Both the position numbers and the translations under genes were made by a program. Below are positions 9,120 through 18,243 of a stretch of 64,000 bases of DNA, in pieces; the first letter of the stretch is position 1; every line of letters begins with the position of its first letter. Origin of the DNA: an uncultured Flavobacteriaceae bacterium (lineage in GTDB: Bacteria > Bacteroidota > Bacteroidia > Flavobacteriales > Flavobacteriaceae); assembly GCA_947488435.1 (NCBI GenBank), contig CANKZG010000002.1:124001-188000 (forward strand). The letters run 5' to 3'. The notes beneath the pieces were generated by a model. The model ran no database searches and had not been told where the DNA came from. It was given only the letters and a program-made list of their open reading frames with translations.

Positions 9120-10361
9120 TTATTTTTTTTGCAGGTATTTAATAATCTTCTCTACGGTAAGTCCTTGAACTATAATGGAAAAGATGACAACAATATAAGT
9201 GATTACTAAAAAAAGATCACGATGCATTTCTTCAGATAACCCTAGTGCAAGTGCAATGGAAATAGCGCCTCGCAATCCACCCCAGGTCATTATGAGATTA
9301 GTATTGGGTACAAAGTCCAAACGTTTTTTGAATAGGTTTACCGGAATTAGTAGCGATATGTAACGACAGATCAATGCTATTGGAATAACTAAAATGCCTG
9401 CCCAAATGTATTGACTTTCTAGTTCGAGAACCAAGAGTTCCATCCCTATAAGAACAAATAAAATGGTATTCAATAAGATATCTATTAGTTCCCAAAATTT
9501 GTCAACATACATTTCCGTAGTTTCAGACATTGCTCCTTCTCGCACTTTGTTTCCCCCAATAAATAACCCAGCTACAACCATAGCCAAAGGAGCCGAAATA
9601 TGTAGTTGTTGCGCAACTATGGTTCCTGTCATTACTGCAGCGAGCGTAATAATAACCTCAATATTATAATCATCTATGGATTTTAGTAAGCGATACGTAA
9701 CCCATCCTAAGATTCCCCCCAATAACAACCCACCAAATACTTCATGGGCGAATAGTGTAAATACTTCCTGTAAAGAGAAACCTTCACCATTACCACTAGC
9801 CAAACCAAAAATGGTTAAAAATATGACTACCCCAACACCATCGTTAAAAAGAGATTCTCCAACAATCTTAATTTCTAATTTTTTTGGCGCTCCGGCTTTC
9901 TTCAAAATACCCAATACTGCGATAGGATCGGTTGGAGAGATTAAAGCTCCAAAAAGCAAGCAATAGATAAATTTCACATGCATCCCTAACAATTGAAGGA
10001 TATAGTAGGTGCTAATACCAATTAAAAAAGTAGAAACTAAAACACCAAATGTTGCAAAAACGAGGACGGGCCATCGTTGTTCTTTTAGTTTATCCAGATC
10101 GGTATGTAAGGCTCCCGCGAAAAGCAAGAAACTCAGCATAACATCTAAAAGCACTGTTTTAAAATCAATCTGCGAGATAATATAACGTTCTGCATTGAGC
10201 AAGGTGTCATCAAAATAACTTAAACCAAATATAGAAAGCGTAAAAACAATTGTAATTACGGTAAGACCGATAGTATTAGGTAGCTTAATATAACGTACGT
10301 TGATGTACCCAAAGAAAGCGGAAATAAAAACTAAGATGCCGGTAATAATAAAGTAATCCAT
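9120..10361 (-). CDS. CPA1-family Na+/H+ antiporter (cation:proton antiporter)
   Basis: A 413-residue inner-membrane protein with about 12 membrane segments, belonging to the Na+/H+ exchanger family (NhaP-like). The segment GALISPTDPIAVLGILKKAG carries the TDP motif of the unwound helix, and GESLFNDGVGVV carries the conserved ND of the ion-binding helix. A further TWGGLRGAISIALALGL block is typical of the family. It should exchange cytoplasmic Na+ (or K+) for protons, useful in a saline habitat. The first ATG at 10361 is taken as start; a TTG six bases further upstream is the only extension. The gene stands alone. Confidence 0.92.
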   Translation of the reverse strand: MDYFIITGILVFISAFFGYINVRYIKLPNTIGLTVITIVFTLSIFGLSYFDDTLLNAERYIISQIDFKTVLLDVMLSFLLFAGALHTDLDKLKEQRWPVLVFATFGVLVSTFLIGISTYYILQLLGMHVKFIYCLLFGALISPTDPIAVLGILKKAGAPKKLEIKIVGESLFNDGVGVVIFLTIFGLASGNGEGFSLQEVFTLFAHEVFGGLLLGGILGWVTYRLLKSIDDYNIEVIITLAAVMTGTIVAQQLHISAPLAMVVAGLFIGGNKVREGAMSETTEMYVDKFWELIDILLNTILFVLIGMELLVLELESQYIWAGILVIPIALICRYISLLIPVNLFKKRLDFVPNTNLIMTWGGLRGAISIALALGLSEEMHRDLFLVITYIVVIFSIIVQGLTVEKIIKYLQKK

Positions 10362-10538
10362 AGGCAACGAAGGTATTTAAATTTAAGAAGTTGACGCAGT
10401 AATTTTTATAAAAAAAGGTATATGAACATAGCGCAAGTACTTATATTTCTTTAGCGCTCATAGCACAAATAACAACAATCAAACAGAAATAAGTTGATTT
10501 TTTCTCAGGTTTTCATTGTTGACTTTGTATATTGATAT

Positions 10539-10649
10539 ATGATCTGGATCATTATTATTTTCTTTGGGTACATCATGATACGTAATATGATAGCACCCAA
10601 AAAAACTAAAAAAAGTAAATTTTTTAAAAGAAGGTATCATAAAGATTGA
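10539..10649 (+). CDS. Candidate small membrane protein, 36 residues
   Basis: ATG to TGA frame coding for 36 residues: a hydrophobic N-terminal half (MIWIIIIFFGYIMIRNMIA) followed by a strongly basic tail with many Lys and Arg. This is the typical shape of a single-span small membrane protein with the tail in the cytoplasm. It sits in an otherwise empty 430-base gap. No clear promoter or ribosome site was identified, and AT-rich DNA can produce such frames by chance, so confidence is limited. It resembles the start of small flavobacterial membrane proteins (DUF4834-like) only in general style. Confidence 0.4.
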   Translation: MIWIIIIFFGYIMIRNMIAPKKTKKSKFFKRRYHKD

Positions 10650-10730
10650 TTTATCCTTCCAGGTATAATTCTTTCCAACACAGCAGGGATTTGTTTTTTT
10701 GTAAGGGATCTATCGACTTATAAATGTTGA

Positions 10731-10764
10731 TTGATACTTCTTAGCTTAAGTAATTATAAGTTTG
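10731..10764 (+). promoter_or_regulatory. Promoter of the TauE-like exporter gene
   Basis: TTG at 10731-10733, a 23-base spacer and TAAGTTTG at 10757-10764 fit the Bacteroidota -33/-7 pattern. Transcription would start near 10770, leaving about 20 bases before the ATG at 10790. A TTG at 10772 that would extend the protein by six residues falls at the predicted +1 and is therefore unlikely to be the start. Confidence 0.6.
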
Positions 10765-10789
10765 AGGTGAATTGTTTTATTTTTACCTT

Positions 10790-11548
10790 ATGGAAGCATG
10801 GTATTGGTATCATTATGTATTGCTAGTTGCAGTGGGTTTTGCAGTAGGTTTTATAAACACTTTAGCAGGAGGGGGTTCTTTACTTTCGCTTCCTGTCCTA
10901 ATTTTTTTAGGATTACCTCCTAGTGTAGCCAATGGAACAAATAGAGTAGCTATAGGAATTCAAACAGCAATGGCTACAGCAGGTTTTAAGAGTAAAGGCG
11001 TTTCTACCTATCCTTTCAATATTTATTTGGGAATCTCTGCTTTACTTGGTGCCATTATTGGAGCTAAAATAGCAGTTGATATTAAAGGAGAAACTTTTAA
11101 TAGAATTCTTGCCATTGTGATGCTAGTAGTGGTGTTGATTATTGTTTTTAAGCCTAAGATCGAAATTAAAGATTTAGAAGAACGTATTACCGGCAAGTAC
11201 CTTTGGGTTGGGATTATAGCATTTTTCTTTTTCGGAATATACGGAGGGTTTATAAATGCTGGTTTAGGGTTTATTATGATTTTGTTTTTGCATTATGTTT
11301 CTCGTATGACATTGGTGCGAACCAATGCTACGAAAGTGGCCGTTGTATTTATTTACACGCTGGCGGCATTAGCTGTTTTTGCTCTTAATGATAAAATTAA
11401 TTGGGGTGTAGGACTTATTCTTGCTCTAGGAAATGGTACGGGAGCATGGTTAGCAAGCAGAGTATCAGTTAAAAAGGGGGATGGATTTATAAAAACATTC
11501 TTAATTATCATGGTGGTGGCCATGGCAATTAAACTCTGGTTCTTTTAA
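10790..11548 (+). CDS. TauE/SafE-family membrane exporter
   Basis: A 252-residue inner-membrane protein with about eight membrane segments in two related halves, the layout of the sulfite/sulfonate exporter family. The N-terminal half carries FINTLAGGGSLLSLPVLIFLGL and the second half GGFINAGLGFIMILFL, the family's paired glycine-rich motifs. Homologues move sulfite, sulfoacetate or other sulfur anions out of or into the cell, but the substrate cannot be read here. Its stop codon overlaps the stop of ribBA on the other strand by four bases. No sulfur-metabolism gene is adjacent. Confidence 0.9.
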   Translation: MEAWYWYHYVLLVAVGFAVGFINTLAGGGSLLSLPVLIFLGLPPSVANGTNRVAIGIQTAMATAGFKSKGVSTYPFNIYLGISALLGAIIGAKIAVDIKGETFNRILAIVMLVVVLIIVFKPKIEIKDLEERITGKYLWVGIIAFFFFGIYGGFINAGLGFIMILFLHYVSRMTLVRTNATKVAVVFIYTLAALAVFALNDKINWGVGLILALGNGTGAWLASRVSVKKGDGFIKTFLIIMVVAMAIKLWFF

Positions 11549-12687
11549 TATTGTACATATTCTACAATTTCCAATCCGTAACCAATCATACCTACACGTT
11601 TTTTATCTTTATGCGAATGTGCTTTGGAAGACATTAACCTCAATTTAGAAATATTCAAATCGTGCAAAATTTGAGCCCCAATCCCAAAATCGCGTTTATC
11701 CATACCAATTTTTGGAGCTTCCATGACACCTTTCGTTTGCCTTACTTTTATTTCGGATAGTCGATTCAATAAATTCAACATCTGCGAACTCTTGTTCATA
11801 AAAATAATTGCCCCTTTTGGTTCTTTGTTTAATAACTTAAACATGTCTTCCAATTTTCGATCGGTGGTATTGGTAAGTGTTCCTAAAATATCATTATTTA
11901 TTAGGGTAGAATTTATACGGGTAAGTATAGGTTCATCGGAGGTCCAGCTACCTTTAGTTAATGCAATATGCACTTGATTATTGGTGGTTTGCAGATATGC
12001 TCGTGTTCTGAATGAACCGTAACGTGTTTGCATCGTAAAGTCTTCTTTTTTAACAATAAGACTGTCATGCTGCATGCGATATGCTACCAAATCTTCTATA
12101 GAAACCAATTTAAGATCGAATTTTTTTGCAACCTCAGCAAGTTCCGGCAAGCGTGCCATGGAACCATCTTCATTCATAATTTCTACAATAACTCCAGCTG
12201 GACTTAAGCCAGCCAATTTTGCAAAATCAATAGCGGCTTCTGTATGCCCTGTTCGGCGTAAAACGCCTCCGGTCTTAGCTGCAAGCGGAAAAATATGTCC
12301 AGGCCTTGCCAATTCATGCGCTTTAGTTTCTGGATCCGTTAAAGACTTAACGGTAATTGCCCTATCTGAAGCCGAAATACCCGTGGTAACTCCTTTACCT
12401 CTTAAATCAACAGAAACGGTAAATGCAGTTTCCATGGGATCGGTATTATTATGCACCATCATATGTAACCCCAATTCTTTACAACGACTTTCGGTTAAGG
12501 GAGCACAAATAAGTCCTCTGCCATGGGTGGCCATAAAATTTATGGTTTCTGGTGTAACTAGGTCAGCCGCTGCAATAAAATCTCCTTCATTCTCTCTATT
12601 CTCATCATCAACAACGATGATAACTTTTCCTTGTCTGATATCCTCAATCGCCTCTTCAATGGTATTGAGTTTAATCTTTTGTTCCAT
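11545..12687 (-). CDS. ribB: 3,4-dihydroxy-2-butanone-4-phosphate synthase with degenerate GTP cyclohydrolase II domain
   Basis: Riboflavin biosynthesis. Residues about 1-205 form an intact RibB domain that makes the four-carbon precursor from ribulose 5-phosphate; DDENRENEGD and RRTGHTEAAID motifs are present. The remaining residues align with RibA in general layout (DFGIGAQIL near the end) but the zinc-binding cysteine cluster (C..EC..GD) is missing: the corresponding stretch reads ILTRINSTLINNDILGTL. The RibA half is therefore probably inactive in GTP hydrolysis, and a separate RibA should exist. Start at 12687 chosen over 12699 because flavobacterial homologues begin close to EQKIKLNTIEEAIEDI. 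Last gene of a leftward string. Confidence 0.93.
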   Translation of the reverse strand: MEQKIKLNTIEEAIEDIRQGKVIIVVDDENRENEGDFIAAADLVTPETINFMATHGRGLICAPLTESRCKELGLHMMVHNNTDPMETAFTVSVDLRGKGVTTGISASDRAITVKSLTDPETKAHELARPGHIFPLAAKTGGVLRRTGHTEAAIDFAKLAGLSPAGVIVEIMNEDGSMARLPELAEVAKKFDLKLVSIEDLVAYRMQHDSLIVKKEDFTMQTRYGSFRTRAYLQTTNNQVHIALTKGSWTSDEPILTRINSTLINNDILGTLTNTTDRKLEDMFKLLNKEPKGAIIFMNKSSQMLNLLNRLSEIKVRQTKGVMEAPKIGMDKRDFGIGAQILHDLNISKLRLMSSKAHSHKDKKRVGMIGYGLEIVEYVQY

Positions 12688-12710
12688 ATGAGTTATCATA
12701 ATAAAGCGTG

Positions 12711-14219
12711 TTACGTTTCTTTTCTTTTAAACAATCTTTTGAAAAAGTCAAAAATACTTCCAAAATTCATTAAACCTTTATCTTCTGTGGCCCTTTTCGT
12801 TAAAAAGACACCTAAAGGTAACATAATAAGCGTGGATAGCCATGCACCAAACATCGGATGAATTTTTCCTTCTCGAGCATAATTCCCCGCAAAAACCCCA
12901 ATAAAATAGTAGGTTAAAAATAAAACAATAGCGATAACCATTGGCAGCCCTAACCCTCCTTTTCTAATAATAGCGCCTAAGGGAGCACCCACAAAAAATA
13001 AAATGACGCATGAAAGTGCCAAAGCATATTTTTTATGCAGTGATAAGATATGCAGGTTATATATTTTAAACCTGCGTTCTAACTCCTCTTTTTTTGAGCG
13101 TACAGAATTTAAAATGTTCGTAGTAGAGTTTTTTGCTGAATTGATAATCTGAGGTTTTCGCCATTCTTCATAGAGGTCTATGATATTAGCAACTACTTGC
13201 GTTGAATCGGATGTTTTAATAAGCTTTCCATCCTTTTTAACAAGGGTATCTTTTTTATTTAGTTCCGCTTCATAACGAGCTGGTAAAGAAGATTGCTTTT
13301 TTGTAGTATCTTTTTGCACCAAAGGAACAAAGGCTCCCATACGATTGGATATATTTTTTGCAAAAGAACGTACCTCTTTTAAATTACTTTTCTTAATGGA
13401 ATCTATATCTCGCGCTAGACGGGATATGTTTTTCATTTTATCTGTACTGATGTTGCGATCTTTTTCTAAATCTTCATCATCTCCTGAAAGCTCGATATTT
13501 ATAGTGTAGGTTTCGAATATGGCTTTTGCAAAAGGGTGTTTTTTGCGTTCCTTGCTAGATTTTGGACGGATATCCTCATAGTAATGCCCTTCCCGCAACA
13601 CCAATTGAATGATGTCTAATCCTTCTTCACTAATGAGTTCCCCGTGCTTCGCTTTAATTACCGTGGTATTTACTTTGTCTTTTTTTCGATGAATAATAAT
13701 ATTTTCTAAGAAGCGATCGTTTTCACCAAACTTTCGATCTACCTTAATATTTAATCCTTCAAAATCACTAAAAACACCTTCCGCAATTACTGCAGCAGGT
13801 TTTACCTGCGCGATGTTTTTTCTTAAATTATAGAATTTTAACTGGGATGCCGGAATTACGTTGTTTGCAAAAAAAAAGGTAACCCCGCCTAAAAAAACGA
13901 TAAAAACAATAAGACTCCGCATTGCCTTTTGAAGCGAAATACCCGAAGCTTTCATTGCCGCAAACTCATAATTTTCAGCAAAAGCACCAAAGGTTAGAAT
14001 AGACGATAGCAAAACCGTAAGTGGCAGTACTTTTTCAATAAGTTCCGGCATTAAATAAAAAAGGAACTTACCGATAATCACAATATCTAAACCCTTACCA
14101 GCAAGATCATCAATAAACAACCATATAGCCTGAAATACAAAGATGAACATCAGAATGATAAATGAGCTGATGAAATTGTAAAGAAACCTAGATAATATAT
14201 ATCGGTCTAATATTTTCAA
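12711..14219 (-). CDS. lptF: LptF/LptG-family lipopolysaccharide export permease
   Basis: A 502-residue inner-membrane permease of the YjgP/YjgQ family, which with LptB extracts lipopolysaccharide from the inner membrane. Start MKILDRYILSRFLYNF is the family signature. Membrane segments lie in the first about 115 residues and again in the last about 120, with a large periplasmic domain between them. This domain has a long lysine- and serine-rich insertion (about residues 235-340), typical of Bacteroidota members. The start codon is TTG. Three bases separate it from the lolA-like gene upstream, pointing to one transcript for envelope assembly genes. Whether it is LptF or LptG is not certain. 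Confidence 0.87.
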   Translation of the reverse strand: MKILDRYILSRFLYNFISSFIILMFIFVFQAIWLFIDDLAGKGLDIVIIGKFLFYLMPELIEKVLPLTVLLSSILTFGAFAENYEFAAMKASGISLQKAMRSLIVFIVFLGGVTFFFANNVIPASQLKFYNLRKNIAQVKPAAVIAEGVFSDFEGLNIKVDRKFGENDRFLENIIIHRKKDKVNTTVIKAKHGELISEEGLDIIQLVLREGHYYEDIRPKSSKERKKHPFAKAIFETYTINIELSGDDEDLEKDRNISTDKMKNISRLARDIDSIKKSNLKEVRSFAKNISNRMGAFVPLVQKDTTKKQSSLPARYEAELNKKDTLVKKDGKLIKTSDSTQVVANIIDLYEEWRKPQIINSAKNSTTNILNSVRSKKEELERRFKIYNLHILSLHKKYALALSCVILFFVGAPLGAIIRKGGLGLPMVIAIVLFLTYYFIGVFAGNYAREGKIHPMFGAWLSTLIMLPLGVFLTKRATEDKGLMNFGSIFDFFKRLFKRKET

Positions 14220-14222
14220 AAC

Positions 14223-14864
14223 CTAATTTCTTATAATATAGTAGCCTTCTTCTTTGTACTTATTTTCATTAAAAGTAAATAAGGTTTTTGATAACGGTTG
14301 ATCTGTTTTAAAAGAATTAACAGTTATGGTTGTTTTAGTCCCATTATCGCCCGTAGCAATGGATTTAAAAATATGTTTGGTCTCTACATCTATTCCTAAT
14401 AGAATAGACCGTATTTCAGAATTTGTATCGATAGGAGTTAATTTTACGTATTGTATTTTTCTTCCTTGAACATTCTGTAAAATATCCCAATCGTAGGTAT
14501 GCCCGCTTCTGTAAAAGGTGAGTATTTTTGAAGGGGTTATTGCATTAGCTTCTTCGGATTTATCTTCTATTGTTACTTCTTCATTTTCAGGAACAATCGT
14601 ATATACTTTTGCTCCATCAAATATCTGTTTAGATCCTAGATAGTTGACCAGGTATTTGTCACCCTGCATGGTTACATCACCTCTTGTTTCGGTATTGATA
14701 TTTGCTTCAGTATTTTGAAGTGCATATTTAAAATCCACGTAGATATTCTCATATCCTTTTACTTTATTATATACTTCATCCAAAAGCGATTTAGCTTTTG
14801 CATTATTTTGTGCTGCCCCTATGCTAGTTGCAAATAATGCCAGAAGTATGATTACGTTTTTCAT
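14223..14864 (-). CDS. lolA: LolA-like outer-membrane lipoprotein carrier protein
   Basis: Periplasmic chaperone that would ferry lipoproteins to the outer membrane. The 213-residue precursor has a signal peptide (MKNVIILLALFATSIGAAQ), then the beta-rich LolA fold with the block TRGDVTMQGDKYLVNYLG near residue 62. Further along, the region around SKILTFYRSGHTYDW and a hydrophobic C-terminal strand fit the family. It lies between ftsK (stop 3 bases upstream) and lptF, so the three probably share a transcript. Confidence 0.85.
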   Translation of the reverse strand: MKNVIILLALFATSIGAAQNNAKAKSLLDEVYNKVKGYENIYVDFKYALQNTEANINTETRGDVTMQGDKYLVNYLGSKQIFDGAKVYTIVPENEEVTIEDKSEEANAITPSKILTFYRSGHTYDWDILQNVQGRKIQYVKLTPIDTNSEIRSILLGIDVETKHIFKSIATGDNGTKTTITVNSFKTDQPLSKTLFTFNENKYKEEGYYIIRN

Positions 14865-14867
14865 TGT

Positions 14868-17243
14868 TTACTTTTTTTCGTTGTTTAAAAGCTGTTCTAA
14901 AGCCAAAATATCTGGTACTAAAACCTGCCTGGCTTTACTACCTTCAAAAGGGCCTACAATTCCTGCAGCTTCTAACTGATCTACAATTCTGCCTGCCCTA
15001 TTATATCCCAATTTTAATTTTCGTTGTATCAAAGATGCGGAACCTTGCTGCGCAATTACAATAACTTCGGCCGCATCCCTAAACATTGCATCTCTTTCTG
15101 ATATTTCATAATCAATACTTGTGCCAGATTCTTCTCCAACATATTCTGGCAATAAATGTGCTTCGGGATACGCCTTTTGACTCCCAATGTATTCGGTAAT
15201 TTTCTCGACCTCAGGGGTGTCTACAAAAGCGCACTGTAGACGGGTAACATCATTACCTTGCGTGTATAACATGTCTCCGCGACCAATAAGCTGTTCAGCA
15301 CCTTGCGTATCCAAAATAGTGCGGGAGTCTATTTTTGAGGTAACCCTGAATGCAATACGCGCAGGAAAATTTGCTTTTATAATACCCGTAATAACATTAA
15401 CAGAGGGACGTTGAGTAGCTATAATTAAATGAATACCAATAGCTCTTGCCAATTGTGCTAAACGCGCAATAGGTGTCTCAACCTCTTTTCCAGCAGTCAT
15501 TATTAGATCTGCAAATTCATCAATTACCAGTACGATATAAGGAAGAAATTTATGACCATCATGTGGGTTTAATTTTCGTGCTTTAAACTTCACATTATAC
15601 TCTTTAATATTGCGTACCATGGCATGCTTTAAAAGTTCATACCGATTGTCCATTTCAATACATAAAGAGTTCAAGGTATGGATCACCTTTGTGTTATCCG
15701 TTATAATGGCCTCATCAACATCAGGTAATTTGGCAAGAAAATGACGCTCAATTTTATTATACAGTGTTAATTCTACCTTTTTAGGATCTACTAAAATAAA
15801 CTTTACCTCTGCCGGATGTTTTTTATAAAGTAGCGAAGTAAGTACGGCATTGAGGCCTACAGATTTTCCCTGTCCCGTAGCTCCTGCCATAAGCATATGA
15901 GGCATTTTAGCAAGATCAACAACAAAAGTTTCATTACTGATGGTTTTGCCGAAAGCTACAGGTAATTCCATTTCCGATTTCTGAAATTTCCCGGTAGCTA
16001 CAACAGAGCGCATTGATACTGTAGATGCATTTTTATTTGGTACCTCAATACCAATAGTTCCTTTACCCGGGATAGGTGCTATAATTCGAATACCTAAAGC
16101 GGCTAAAGAAAGTGCAATATCGTCTTCCAGATTTTTAATTTTTGAAATTCGAACCCCTGCGTCCGGAACGATTTCATAAAGTGTAACCGTAGGACCAATG
16201 GTTGCTTTAATCTGTGCAATACCTATTTTATAATTGCGAAGTGTTTCAACAATTTTATTTTTATTTTCTTCAAGTTCTTCTTGATTAATTTGAATTCCTG
16301 CTTCTTCTCCATGTGGAGCTAATAATTCTATTGGCGGAAATTTGTAAGAACCAAGTTCTAACGTTGGATCAAACTCACCAAAATCTTCAACCAACTTATC
16401 CGAAAGATTTTTAGCCACTTTTTCCTCCTTTGCAAGTTCTTCAACTTCCATAGCTATCTCTGGCTTAACAATCTCTTCTTTCACTTGAGTTTCAACCTCC
16501 AAAGGTGTTTCTTTTACCTCCGGTTTTAAGGGGGGTATATCCTTTTTATGTGTGTAAGTATCCATAACAATGGGTGTACTTTCTTCTTTTACAAGTATGG
16601 GAGTCTCTGGTACAGTATCCGTATTTGGTTTTTCCTTAAAATCCTTTAGTACAGCCGCTTTCTTTTGTTTAAAGAACTGTGCAATACCTTCTGGACTAAA
16701 TTTAAAAAGCCTAACCAGAATAACAATAAGAACAAATAGCAAGAGTAAAAAAACGCCAATTTTTCCTGTAAAATCTTGTAGAAAAGCATTGATTTCAAAA
16801 CCGATAACTCCTCCTAGTAACGCATTGTTTGGAACAAAGAATCCTAAGGCAATAGAGGTCCATATCATAAAAACCAAACCCCAGATCCATTTGCTCAAAA
16901 GACGTTTGGTATCTAAACCTAAAAAAAGGTAAAGCCCAGTGATAGCCAATAGAATAGTAAGAATTAAAGAGGCAATGCCAAACCCTTGGTATATAAAAAA
17001 ATGACTTACAACGGCTCCAAATTTGTTGAGTAAATTACTGGCATCTTGCTCGCGGTTTGCAAATTCTCTTAAAATACTCTGATCTTCCTGCCATGTAAAA
17101 TAGAAAGAAACAAAGGAGAAGAACAATGCAATACTCAGAAGAATGAGTAAACTTCCAAGAATTATTTTATTCTGTTTAGATGGTACAAGTGTCCATCTTT
17201 TTCGTTTGGCTTTTAGTTTTGATTTACTTGCCTTTTTGGCCAT
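14868..17243 (-). CDS. ftsK: DNA translocase FtsK/SpoIIIE family
   Basis: A 791-residue septal DNA pump that coordinates chromosome segregation with division. Residues 1-190 hold four or five membrane segments, followed by an acidic, Val/Pro/Glu-rich linker (about 200-310). The motor domain follows with Walker A GATGQGKSVGLN, Walker B VLVIDEFADLIM and the block IIATQRPSVNVITGIIKANF. The C-terminal winged-helix gamma domain (QQGSASLIQRKLKLGYNRAG) reads FtsK-orienting sequences. Its linker is short compared with E. coli FtsK. Downstream of dgkA after a 63-base gap. Confidence 0.96.
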   Translation of the reverse strand: MAKKASKSKLKAKRKRWTLVPSKQNKIILGSLLILLSIALFFSFVSFYFTWQEDQSILREFANREQDASNLLNKFGAVVSHFFIYQGFGIASLILTILLAITGLYLFLGLDTKRLLSKWIWGLVFMIWTSIALGFFVPNNALLGGVIGFEINAFLQDFTGKIGVFLLLLFVLIVILVRLFKFSPEGIAQFFKQKKAAVLKDFKEKPNTDTVPETPILVKEESTPIVMDTYTHKKDIPPLKPEVKETPLEVETQVKEEIVKPEIAMEVEELAKEEKVAKNLSDKLVEDFGEFDPTLELGSYKFPPIELLAPHGEEAGIQINQEELEENKNKIVETLRNYKIGIAQIKATIGPTVTLYEIVPDAGVRISKIKNLEDDIALSLAALGIRIIAPIPGKGTIGIEVPNKNASTVSMRSVVATGKFQKSEMELPVAFGKTISNETFVVDLAKMPHMLMAGATGQGKSVGLNAVLTSLLYKKHPAEVKFILVDPKKVELTLYNKIERHFLAKLPDVDEAIITDNTKVIHTLNSLCIEMDNRYELLKHAMVRNIKEYNVKFKARKLNPHDGHKFLPYIVLVIDEFADLIMTAGKEVETPIARLAQLARAIGIHLIIATQRPSVNVITGIIKANFPARIAFRVTSKIDSRTILDTQGAEQLIGRGDMLYTQGNDVTRLQCAFVDTPEVEKITEYIGSQKAYPEAHLLPEYVGEESGTSIDYEISERDAMFRDAAEVIVIAQQGSASLIQRKLKLGYNRAGRIVDQLEAAGIVGPFEGSKARQVLVPDILALEQLLNNEKK

Positions 17244-17306
17244 TATATCCTTAATTCTTAGGGCTAAAATACAAATTTACTTAGGAAGGTATCTATTATA
17301 GCAGGG

Positions 17307-17672
17307 TTAAAAAATCTTGGGTAGATAAATAATAAGTCCAATAATAGCAGCCCCGATTGAGACAAATAATACTGCTCCAGCTGCAATGTCTTTGATAAAA
17401 CCAATCTTCAAATCAAATTCGGGTTGTACATAGTCCGAAATTTTTTCTACGGCAGTGTTTAAGCCTTCAATGCCCATAACAAGTACAACTGCAAAGATCT
17501 GTATAATCCACTCTATTGTAGAAATTTCATAATAAATACCTGCTATTGTAACAATAATTGCTAGGGCAAATTGAATTTGAATGCTTGCTTCTGTTTTTAA
17601 TAACAACCATGCACCGCGAAAGGCGAAACCTACACTTCGAACTCTATTTTTAAAAAAAGATTCTTTAGGCAT
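17307..17672 (-). CDS. dgkA: Diacylglycerol/undecaprenol kinase, DgkA family
   Basis: A 121-residue integral membrane kinase with three membrane segments. It phosphorylates diacylglycerol or, in most non-proteobacteria, undecaprenol, recycling lipid carrier for cell-wall synthesis. The active-site block EGLNTAVEKISDYVQPEFD matches the family's E-x-x-NTA-x-E pattern and is followed by the IKDIAAGAVL segment. It overlaps tpx upstream by eight bases, indicating translational coupling. The substrate choice is inferred from family knowledge. Confidence 0.93.
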   Translation of the reverse strand: MPKESFFKNRVRSVGFAFRGAWLLLKTEASIQIQFALAIIVTIAGIYYEISTIEWIIQIFAVVLVMGIEGLNTAVEKISDYVQPEFDLKIGFIKDIAAGAVLFVSIGAAIIGLIIYLPKIF

Positions 17673-18171
17673 TTACAAGTGCTTCAAGAGCCGCTTTATA
17701 ATTTGGTTCATCGACAATCTCAGGAACCTGTTCGCTATAAACTACTTCTCCCGCGGTATTTAATACTACCACCGCTCTTGAATGTAAACTTTGCAATGGT
17801 CCGTCTGTAAATTCTAAGCCATAAGATTTTCCAAAAGCTCCGGTTTTAAAATCTGATAGCATTTCAACATTGGCAATACCTTCTGCACCGCAGAAACGAG
17901 CTTGTGCAAAAGGCAAATCTTTTGAGATACAAAGTACTTTTGTGTTCGATAATTCAGCGGCTTCTATATTAAACTGACGCACGGATTGTGCACATGTGCC
18001 AGTATCGATGCTTGGAAAAATATTTAAAACTACTTTTTGTCCTTTGAAATCAGATAAGGAAGTGTCAGATAAATCATTTTTAGTTAAGGTAAAATCGGGA
18101 GCGGTATTTCCTGATGTAGGCAAATCTCCTATTGTATGAATAGGGTTGCCTTTAAGTGTAACTGAGGCCAT
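17665..18171 (-). CDS. tpx: Thiol peroxidase (atypical 2-Cys peroxiredoxin)
   Basis: Reduces hydrogen and organic peroxides, using thioredoxin. The 168-residue protein has the Tpx pattern: peroxidatic C60 in DTGTCAQSVRQF and resolving C94 in RFCGAEG, 34 residues apart as in the E. coli enzyme. The N-terminus ASVTLKGNPIHTIGDLP is typical. A third cysteine (C81, VLCISKD) is the position usually occupied by a Val or Cys in the family. First gene of the leftward tpx-dgkA-ftsK string. Confidence 0.95.
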   Translation of the reverse strand: MASVTLKGNPIHTIGDLPTSGNTAPDFTLTKNDLSDTSLSDFKGQKVVLNIFPSIDTGTCAQSVRQFNIEAAELSNTKVLCISKDLPFAQARFCGAEGIANVEMLSDFKTGAFGKSYGLEFTDGPLQSLHSRAVVVLNTAGEVVYSEQVPEIVDEPNYKAALEALVNA

Positions 18172-18243
18172 AATAAGGTGTTTTATTTCTTTACAAAATT
18201 AAAGAATTTATAAGTGATATTTTTGAATTTTCATGATAAGTTT

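Larger units (their letters stand above)
10362..10789. other. Intergenic region between divergent transporters
   Basis: About 430 AT-rich bases. It contains a small plus-strand ORF (10539-10649, separate entry) and the TauE promoter (10731-10764). Between 10362 and 10538 I see no gene, only a loose GCGC-containing inverted repeat near 10430-10460. Confidence 0.5.

Noticed and set aside
11545-11548. Frameshift at the TauE/ribB junction
   Set aside because: Both proteins end normally; the four-base overlap is simply two convergent stop codons.
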